DNA of 64,000 nt from Zoogloeaceae bacterium (GTDB lineage Bacteria; Pseudomonadota; Gammaproteobacteria; Burkholderiales; Rhodocyclaceae), in the NCBI GenBank assembly GCA_024235655.1, contig JACKLY010000001.1:620001-684000 (forward strand), written 5' to 3'. The stretch's first letter is position 1. Each line of letters starts with the position of its first letter. Under the pieces are notes generated by a model that worked only from the letters and a program-made list of their open reading frames with translations, did no database searches and was not told the DNA's origin. This document shows positions 53,206-64,000 of this stretch, piece after piece. Position numbers and translations under genes: made by a program.

Positions 53206-55322
53206 TGAAAAAGCTTAACTATTTCTTTGGTCTGCTGCTATCGGCCGTTTTCGTCAGTGCCGTATATGCACAGCCTTTCCCGGTACCTGCCAACGACAAT
53301 GAAATCCAGTCGATCAATGTCGCTCAGCAGGCCGGTGGCGTTCTCGTCAAACTAACACTTAAGCAACCACTCTCGGCAATTCCGCCAAATTTCAGCGTTG
53401 CCAGCCCGGCTAGGGTGGCGATCGATTTTGCAGCCACCAATAACGGATTGGGGCGTTCCAGCCAGGTTTTTAACGAAGGTGTATTGCGCAGTGCAAATTA
53501 TGTGCAAACCCCGGAAAAAACCCGTCTGGTACTCAACCTTAACCAGACGGCTTCAACAAGCATGCGTATTGATGGGAACTCGTTACTGATAACTCTGCTT
53601 GCTTCGACAACCCCTGCAGAAACCAAGGCACTTGTTACCCATTTTTCTGAAAAGAAGGCTGATGCAGCAAGGCAGGAAATTCGCGATATCGGATTCCGCC
53701 GCGGGAAGGATGGCGAAGGTCGCGTTATTGTCGATTTGAACGATGCTAATACGGGTATTGATATCCGTCAGCAGGGATCACAATTGCTCGTGGACTTCAC
53801 CAAGACTACTTTGCCGGATCGTCTAAAGAAACGACTGGACGTTACCGATTTTGCTACGCCTGTTACTTCTGTGACGGCATCGGCACAAGGTGATGGTGTG
53901 AGGCTGACAATCGTGCCAAAGGGACTCTGGGAGCATAATGCCTATCAGACAGAGACCCAGTTTGTGATTGAGGTAAAACCAGTTATCGAGAACCCCAACA
54001 AGCTGGTGCAAGGTTCTCGTGGCGGCTACCAAGGCGAGAAATTGTCGTTGAATTTCCAGAATGTCGATGTGCGGCGCTTGCTGCAGGTCATTGGTGAATT
54101 CACCGGCATGAATATGGTGGTGAGTGATACCGTAGGCGGAAATCTGACGCTGATCCTCAAAGATGTCCCATGGGATCAGGCACTTGACATCATACTGCAA
54201 CAGCGCGGCCTGGATATGCGCAAGAACGGGAATGTGATTCTTGTTGCCCCAAGGGATGAGATCGCCACCAAGGAAAAGCTGGAATATGAATCGCGACAGC
54301 AAATTGGTGACCTGGAACCCGTCCGCACCGAAAATTTCCAGCTCAATTATCAGAAAGCCGAAGCCGTTCAGAAGCTGCTCACCGATCAGAATCAACGCAT
54401 GCTATCAAAGCGGGGGAGTGCGGTGGTCGATGCACGAACCAATATGCTTTTTGTTCAGGATACACCGTCACGACTTGAGGATGTGCGAAGCCTGATTTCA
54501 AAAATCGATGTTCCGGTTCGCCAGGTGTTGATCGAGGCAAGAATTGTCGAGGCTTCGGATGCCTTCAGCAAGGATATTGGTGTGCGCCTTGGCTGGCATC
54601 AGTTGTCGCCATGGAACTTTGGTACAGGTAACCGGCAGCAGGCAACGTTCGGTGGGGGGATTCGAGATACGGGTTTCCATACCGGTCAAACTTCATCTAA
54701 TCCTGATTTCCTGACAGATTCGATGTTTGTGAACATGCCGGCGACTCCACGTGCAGGTCAGGCCGGACAGGCTTCCCTAATCCTGTTCAATTCTGATGCG
54801 ACAAGGTTTATCAACCTGGAGGTTTCGGCTTTGGAGGCGGATGGCCGGGGTAAAGTCGTATCCAGTCCGCGCGTGGTGACTGCAGATCAGGTAGAGGCAT
54901 TGATTGAGCAGGGGGTTGAAATCCCGTATCAACAGGCAACAAGTTCTGGAGCAACCTCGGTTTCTTTCCGTAAGGCCAACCTGGCGTTGAAGGTTAAGCC
55001 GCAGATTACTCCAGATGGGAAAATCACGATGACACTGGATGTCAATAAAGATACTCCCAATACCCGACTGTCTACAGGTTCCGGAATTGCTATTGATACC
55101 AAGCATGTCAAGACTGAGGTTTTGGTCGAAAATGGCGGAACAGTTGTGATTGGCGGCATCTACCAGCAGGAAAGCCGGGAGACGACCAGTCGCGTGCCTG
55201 TGCTTGGCGAGATCCCGTATCTTGGTTGGCTCTTCAAACAGAATCAAAAAACCGAAGATAAAACCGAACTGTTGATCTTCATTACGCCAAAAATCATCAG
55301 TGAGAGCATGTCGGTACGATAA
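53205..55322 (+). CDS. pilQ: Type IV pilus secretin PilQ
   Basis: The 705-residue outer-membrane secretin has a signal peptide (to about 22, VYAQ), two AMIN domains (about 30-260), an N0/STN domain (LSLNFQNVDVRRLLQVIGEF, then DVPWDQALDIILQQRGLD), N1 domain, and the C-terminal secretin barrel with VVSSPRVVTADQVEALIEQG and VPVLGEIPYLGWLFK. It forms the gate for the pilus. A strong terminator follows 24 nt after its stop. Confidence 0.97.
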   Translation: MKKLNYFFGLLLSAVFVSAVYAQPFPVPANDNEIQSINVAQQAGGVLVKLTLKQPLSAIPPNFSVASPARVAIDFAATNNGLGRSSQVFNEGVLRSANYVQTPEKTRLVLNLNQTASTSMRIDGNSLLITLLASTTPAETKALVTHFSEKKADAARQEIRDIGFRRGKDGEGRVIVDLNDANTGIDIRQQGSQLLVDFTKTTLPDRLKKRLDVTDFATPVTSVTASAQGDGVRLTIVPKGLWEHNAYQTETQFVIEVKPVIENPNKLVQGSRGGYQGEKLSLNFQNVDVRRLLQVIGEFTGMNMVVSDTVGGNLTLILKDVPWDQALDIILQQRGLDMRKNGNVILVAPRDEIATKEKLEYESRQQIGDLEPVRTENFQLNYQKAEAVQKLLTDQNQRMLSKRGSAVVDARTNMLFVQDTPSRLEDVRSLISKIDVPVRQVLIEARIVEASDAFSKDIGVRLGWHQLSPWNFGTGNRQQATFGGGIRDTGFHTGQTSSNPDFLTDSMFVNMPATPRAGQAGQASLILFNSDATRFINLEVSALEADGRGKVVSSPRVVTADQVEALIEQGVEIPYQQATSSGATSVSFRKANLALKVKPQITPDGKITMTLDVNKDTPNTRLSTGSGIAIDTKHVKTEVLVENGGTVVIGGIYQQESRETTSRVPVLGEIPYLGWLFKQNQKTEDKTELLIFITPKIISESMSVR

Positions 55323-55345
55323 GCTTCAGTTTTGCGCATTGAATA

Positions 55346-55371
55346 AGGCCGGCAATGCCGGCCTTTTTTTG
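55346..55371 (+). terminator. Rho-independent terminator of the pil operon
   Basis: AAGGCCGGC and GCCGGCCTT form a 9-bp stem around AAT, followed by seven T. Confidence 0.93.
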
Positions 55372-55391
55372 GCTTGGGCTAAAATAAGAAC

Positions 55392-55922
55392 GTGCATCAA
55401 AAAGAAAAAAACATATTTCTCGTCGGCTTGATGGGCGCAGGAAAAACGACAGTGGGACGGGCGTTGGCGAAACGGCTCGGCTGGAAATTCGTGGATACGG
55501 ATCACGAAATTGTGGCAAGAACCGGGGTCAGTATTCCGACCATCTTTGAGATTGAGGGTGAGGACGGGTTTCGTCGACGGGAAACACAGGTGCTAAGCGA
55601 ATTAGCAGAGTTGCAAAATGTGGTTCTAGCCACTGGTGGCGGAATTGTGCTTGCAGCGGAAAATCGTGAGTGCCTGCGGAACAACGGGTTGGTTGTGTAT
55701 CTGGATGTGGCGCCAAGGCAATTGTATGAGCGAACACGCCATGACAAGAACCGGCCGTTACTTCAGGTTGAAAATCCATTGGCAAGGCTCGAAGAACTAT
55801 ATGCGCAACGGGAGCCTCTTTACCGGGAGATTGCGGACATCGTTATCGACGGGAATCGGTGTAATGCGCAGTTATCGGTGCACATCATGCTTAAGGAGTT
55901 GGAGAAGCGATGCAATCACTGA
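55392..55922 (+). CDS. aroK: Shikimate kinase
   Basis: AroK phosphorylates shikimate at O3 in the chorismate pathway. The 176-residue protein has Walker [10 protein letters not shown] (12-20), the shikimate site DTDHEI and FRRRE, and GGGIVL. The start is GTG 55392; no ribosome binding site precedes it and a TAAAAT box lies at 55379-55384, so the message may be leaderless. It overlaps aroB by 13 nt. Confidence 0.96.
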   Translation: MHQKEKNIFLVGLMGAGKTTVGRALAKRLGWKFVDTDHEIVARTGVSIPTIFEIEGEDGFRRRETQVLSELAELQNVVLATGGGIVLAAENRECLRNNGLVVYLDVAPRQLYERTRHDKNRPLLQVENPLARLEELYAQREPLYREIADIVIDGNRCNAQLSVHIMLKELEKRCNH

Positions 55923-56998
55923 AGGTTGAACTTGCCGAAAGAACTTATCCTATCCACATAGGACGGGGTTTGTATGCTAAGGCAGATTTGATTCTCCCTC
56001 ACCTCAAGCGGAAAAAGGTTGCGATCGTCAGTAACGAAACGGTTGCACCGATTTATCTCGCGCAACTTGCAAACGCCCTAGAGCAGCATGGGGTCACCGT
56101 GATCACTGTCACTTTGCCTGATGGAGAGTGCTACAAGGACTGGCAAACCCTCAACCTGATTTTTGACGTGCTACTTGCGCAGCGATGTGAAAGAAATACG
56201 ACACTGATCGCTTTGGGGGGGGGGGTCATTGGTGACATGGGCGGCTTTGCGGCTGCTTGTTACCAGCGTGGAATGCCTTTCATCCAGATTCCGACAACCC
56301 TGCTTTCGCAGGTGGATTCATCAGTTGGCGGCAAGACAGCCATCAATCACCCGCTGGGCAAAAATATGATCGGTGCGTTCTACCAGCCGCAACTGGTCAT
56401 CGCCGATACCGATACACTAAATACCCTGCCGGAACGTGAACTTGCAGCCGGCTTGGCTGAAGTGATCAAGTACGGGCTGATTCGGGACATTGAATTCCTG
56501 GTCTGGCTGGAAGGAAATATCGAGCGTTTGAAAGCGCGGGAACCGGAAGCACTTGCCTACGCGATCCATCGATCGTGCTTGAATAAAGCAAACATTGTCT
56601 CGGCGGACGAGCGGGAAAATGGTGAACGAGCACTGCTCAATCTGGGCCATACATTTGGCCATGCCATTGAAACCGGGATGGGATACGGCAAATGGTTGCA
56701 TGGAGAAGCTGTAGCAGCAGGCACCATGATGGCTGCTGAACTTTCAGCCTTGATGGGGTGGCTAAGCTCAGAAGATGTGCAACGGATAGCGGAAATTTTT
56801 AATCGTGCCGGGCTGCCTGTCATCGGCGCAGCAATGCCCCCGGAAAGGTATCTTGAACTGATGCGACATGACAAGAAAGTGGATGACGGACAACTGCGTC
56901 TGGTACTTCTCAAGTCAATCGGCAAGGCAGTGATCACGGACGTGGCGACAGAAAGCCAGATTTCCATGGCAATCACGGCCCGGCTGCCAAATGACTGA
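55910..56998 (+). CDS. aroB: 3-dehydroquinate synthase
   Basis: AroB converts DAHP to 3-dehydroquinate using NAD and a divalent metal. The 362-residue protein has the NAD-binding [18 protein letters not shown], the [19 protein letters not shown] segment, and metal ligands in HGEAV and [12 protein letters not shown] run of 11 G (56215-56225) encodes the GGG of the NAD loop. It overlaps dgt by 8 nt. Confidence 0.97.
   Translation: MQSLKVELAERTYPIHIGRGLYAKADLILPHLKRKKVAIVSNETVAPIYLAQLANALEQHGVTVITVTLPDGECYKDWQTLNLIFDVLLAQRCERNTTLIALGGGVIGDMGGFAAACYQRGMPFIQIPTTLLSQVDSSVGGKTAINHPLGKNMIGAFYQPQLVIADTDTLNTLPERELAAGLAEVIKYGLIRDIEFLVWLEGNIERLKAREPEALAYAIHRSCLNKANIVSADERENGERALLNLGHTFGHAIETGMGYGKWLHGEAVAAGTMMAAELSALMGWLSSEDVQRIAEIFNRAGLPVIGAAMPPERYLELMRHDKKVDDGQLRLVLLKSIGKAVITDVATESQISMAITARLPND
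56215..56225 (+). repeat. Poly-G tract of 11 bases in aroB
   Basis: Eleven G in a row fill the codons of the NAD-binding GGG motif. The frame is intact. Such a tract is prone to slippage in replication and sequencing. Confidence 0.9.
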
Positions 56999-58106
56999 AC
57001 TGGCTGTTTATGCTGTAACAGAGGCGACTTCACGTGGTCGCCGATACGAAGAGGCTGCCCCGGTCATGCGTGGAAATTTCCAGCGAGACCGGGATCGAAT
57101 CATCCACTCCACTGCATTTCGCAGGCTGGAGTACAAGACTCAGGTGTTCGTCAACCACGAAGGTGACCTTTTCCGCACGCGACTGACGCACAGTATCGAA
57201 GTCGCACAAATTGCCCGCGGAATATGCCGTGTACTACAGCTGAATGAAGATCTGGCCGAAGCAATTGCGCTGGCACACGATCTAGGGCATACCCCGTTCG
57301 GGCATGCCGGGCAGGATGCGCTGAACACCTGCATGCGATCACATGGGGGATTTGAGCACAACCTGCAAAGCCTGAGAATTGTGGATCGTCTTGAAGAGCG
57401 CTACGCAGGCTTTGACGGACTGAACCTTTGCTTTGAAACACGGGAAGGAATCGTCAAGCATTGCTCGCTGGAAAATGCCCGGGAACTGGGGGATGTGGGT
57501 GAGCGCTTCCTCGCTCGGCGACAGCCGTCCCTTGAGGCGCAAATTTGCAATCTTGCCGATGAAATTGCCTACAACAATCATGACGTCGATGATGGGCTGC
57601 GCTCGGGGCTGATTACGCTGGATCAGTTGAGAGAGGTCGGACTGGTGTCACGACATCTGGCGGCAGTCGAAGCAGAATACCCTGATCTTTGTGGGCGTCG
57701 TTTGATCCACGAAACAGTGCGCCGGATGATCAATACGCTCGTCTGTGATCTGGTGGATACAACCAAGGGAAATATTGCAGAGCAAAGCCCTGAGGATATT
57801 GACGCTGTGCGTGGATGCAAGCCGCTGGTTGAGTTTTCCCCCGCGCTGGCGAATGAGAATCTGGAACTGAAGAAGTTTCTCCGTATTAACCTGTACCGTC
57901 ATTATCAAGTGCTGCGCATGACCAGCAAGGCGCAGCGCATCATCAACGATTTATTTTCAGCTTTTGTGGATGATCCACGGCTTCTTCCCCCGCAATACCA
58001 GAATGATGAAGCGCAATACCGTTCGGTTGCCGATTACATTGCTGGAATGACCGATCGATATGCCGTAAAAGAGCATCGCCGCCTGTTTTCTGTAGGGGAA
58101 ATCTGA
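56991..58106 (+). CDS. dgt: Deoxyguanosinetriphosphate triphosphohydrolase-like protein
   Basis: The 371-residue protein belongs to the dNTP triphosphohydrolase family, which releases triphosphate from dNTPs. The HD site is seen in [16 protein letters not shown] and [17 protein letters not shown], and the N-terminal [15 protein letters not shown] is conserved. Its length fits the shorter class of Dgt-like enzymes. It overlaps aroB and is followed by a hairpin and the gltB promoter. Confidence 0.93.
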   Translation: MTELAVYAVTEATSRGRRYEEAAPVMRGNFQRDRDRIIHSTAFRRLEYKTQVFVNHEGDLFRTRLTHSIEVAQIARGICRVLQLNEDLAEAIALAHDLGHTPFGHAGQDALNTCMRSHGGFEHNLQSLRIVDRLEERYAGFDGLNLCFETREGIVKHCSLENARELGDVGERFLARRQPSLEAQICNLADEIAYNNHDVDDGLRSGLITLDQLREVGLVSRHLAAVEAEYPDLCGRRLIHETVRRMINTLVCDLVDTTKGNIAEQSPEDIDAVRGCKPLVEFSPALANENLELKKFLRINLYRHYQVLRMTSKAQRIINDLFSAFVDDPRLLPPQYQNDEAQYRSVADYIAGMTDRYAVKEHRRLFSVGEI

Positions 58107-58116
58107 GCGAATCACC

Positions 58117-58143
58117 GCGGCGGTCACCAAAATGGTGCGCTGC
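58117..58143 (+). other. Hairpin after dgt
   Basis: GCGGCG-GT-CACCA pairs with TGGTG-CGCTGC around AAA, with one G-T pair and a 2-nt bulge. It begins 11 nt after the dgt stop and has no T run. Confidence 0.4.
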
Positions 58144-58149
58144 AACGCC

Positions 58150-58178
58150 TTGAACCCCAAGGCCTTTCCCTGTATATT
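58150..58178 (+). promoter_or_regulatory. Promoter of gltBD
   Basis: TTGAAC (58150-58155) and TATATT (58173-58178) are exactly 17 nt apart, the best sigma-70 match in the dgt-gltB gap. The predicted start is near 58185, about 100 nt before gltB. Confidence 0.65.
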
Positions 58179-58201
58179 CCGTAGTCGCCCTGAAATTATG
58201 C

Positions 58202-58226
58202 AAGCCGGCCGTTTGCCGGCTTTTTT
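58202..58226 (+). terminator. Intrinsic terminator inside the gltB leader (candidate attenuator)
   Basis: AAGCCGGC pairs with GCCGGCTT around a 5-nt loop (58202-58222), and the T run extends to 58226. It lies after the predicted gltB promoter and before gltB, so it may be an attenuator, or the terminator of dgt if the promoter call is wrong. Confidence 0.8.
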
Positions 58227-58233
58227 GACGCCC

Positions 58234-58257
58234 GGCGAGTCATCGTGGATGACCGCC
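58234..58257 (+). promoter_or_regulatory. Second hairpin in the gltB leader
   Basis: GGCG-A-GTCATC pairs with GATGAC-CGCC around a GTG loop, with one bulged A. It stands between the terminator and the AGGAA site of gltB. Confidence 0.45.
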
Positions 58258-58283
58258 GCGCCATGTTTTATGAGGAATAGAGC

Positions 58284-62920
<4,637 letters not shown>

Positions 62921-62921
<1 letters not shown>

Positions 62922-64000
62922 TGGGCAAGCCAACTGGATTCCTCGAGTTTCAGCGCCTTTCCGAAGGCTATGAACCGGTCGAAAAGCGCGTCAAGCACTA
63001 CAAGGAGTTTGTCGCACATCTGTCCGATGCCGATGCCAAGGTACAAGGCGCACGTTGCATGGATTGCGGTATTCCGTTCTGCAACACGGGATGTCCGGTG
63101 AACAACATCATTCCTGACTGGAATGATCTGGTCTATCGCGGTAATTTCCAGCAGGCGCTGGAAGTGCTGCACTCGACCAACAACTTCCCGGAATTTACCG
63201 GCCGCATCTGCCCGGCACCATGTGAAGCTGCCTGTACGCTCGGCATCAATGTCGAGCCGGTGGGCATCAAGTCGATCGAGCACTTCATCATCGACAAGGG
63301 CTGGGAGAGCGGCTGGGTCAAGCCGCAGGTCGCTACGCAGAAGACCGGCAAGAAGATTGCCGTTGTCGGTTCCGGTCCGGCAGGCCTCGCCGCTGCGCAG
63401 CAACTGGCGCGCGCCGGGCATGACGTAACGGTGTTCGAGAAGAACAGCCGCATCGGCGGCCTGCTCCGCTACGGGATCCCCGACTTCAAGCTGGACAAGG
63501 CCATCATCGATCGTCGCATGCAACAGATGGAAGCCGAAGGTGTTACGTTCCGCACCAAGGTCGCCATCGGCAGCAAGGACGTGCCGGCCGGCATCATCAA
63601 CGATGCAACCGAAGTCATTTCCGCCGAGCAGCTGAAGAAGGACTTTGACGCCGTGATCCTCGCCGCCGGTTCGGAAGTGCCGCGCGACCTGCCGATCCCG
63701 GGCCGCGAGCTGAAGGGCACCTATGCCGCGCTCGAATTCCTGATCCCGCAGAACAAGGAAGTCGCCGGCGACGGCGCCAACCCGATCAACGTCAAGGGCA
63801 AGCACGTCGTCGTCATCGGCGGCGGCGATACCGGCTCCGACTGCGTCGGCACCTCGAACCGCCACGGCGCCGCCTCGGTGACCCAGTTCGAACTGATGCC
63901 GATGCCGCCGGAAGAAGAGAACAAGGCGCTGACCTGGCCGTACTGGCCGTACAAGCTGCGCACCTCGTCCTCGCATGAGGAAGGTGTGTCGCGTGACTTC
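62921..64000 (+). CDS. gltD: Glutamate synthase (NADPH) small subunit, N-terminal part (cut by window edge)
   Basis: GltD passes electrons from NADPH to GltB. The 360 codons visible include the Fe-S cysteines in [14 protein letters not shown] and CPAPCEAAC, the FAD site [36 protein letters not shown], and the NADPH site [16 protein letters not shown]. The ATG at 62921 overlaps the gltB stop (TAATG). The gene runs off the right edge of the window. Confidence 0.96.

Overview
The window is a stretch of chromosome from a Gram-negative betaproteobacterium, most likely a member of the Rhodocyclales (Dechloromonas/Azonexus-like). This rests on an SAH riboswitch ahead of ahcY, the mrcA | pilMNOPQ-aroK-aroB-dgt-gltBD order, a RegB/RegA pair, the dapF-DUF484-xerC operon, and a GC-rich, densely packed layout. 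That placement is inference from gene order and motifs; no database was searched. I see no tRNA, rRNA, CRISPR array, insertion sequence or prophage, and no gene-free stretch longer than about 250 bases.

Layout. 0-6 kb: the methyl cycle (ahcY with SAH riboswitch, cut by the window edge; metK with a structured leader) with a cyclic-di-GMP pair (HD-GYP and CHASE-PAS-GGDEF-EAL) between them. 6-25 kb: a large lipopolysaccharide region. A plus-strand operon holds a lipid A acyltransferase, WaaG, WaaP and two further LPS kinases. An MsbA-type exporter lies on the minus strand, followed by another kinase-like gene and a glycosidase-like/kinase fusion on the plus strand. A long minus-strand operon holds a second acyltransferase, an InaA-like kinase, a carbamoyltransferase, GT4, GT9 and CgeB-like transferases, a polytopic GT-C-like protein and a GT2. 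25-28 kb: an acetyltransferase and dapF-DUF484-xerC. 28-30.3 kb: an unknown gene, a solitary Rieske protein and rlmI. 30.3-37 kb: a zinc-homeostasis operon (Zur-type regulator, two COG0523 GTPases, a small secreted protein, a His-rich porin-like protein, ZnuACB-type transporter). 37-44 kb: a double-STAS protein, hslV and hslU separated by two opposite-strand genes, an AEC carrier, an MFS transporter. 44-47.6 kb: hslR, regA, regB, lysA, lptM on the minus strand. 47.6-58 kb: cyaY, mrcA, pilMNOPQ, aroK, aroB, dgt. 58-64 kb: gltB and the start of gltD.

The strongest candidates for something new are (i) the LPS locus with seven kinase-fold domains in six proteins, including a tandem kinase, a glycosidase-like/kinase fusion and two members lacking the usual catalytic Asp; (ii) cis-acting RNA structures: a start-codon hairpin behind the SAH riboswitch of ahcY, a metK leader with a hairpin and a second well-placed in-frame start, an intercistronic fold in the zinc operon that begins at a stop codon and ends at the next Shine-Dalgarno, and a promoter-terminator-hairpin leader of gltB; (iii) the zinc operon as a whole; and (iv) the interrupted hslV/hslU pair.
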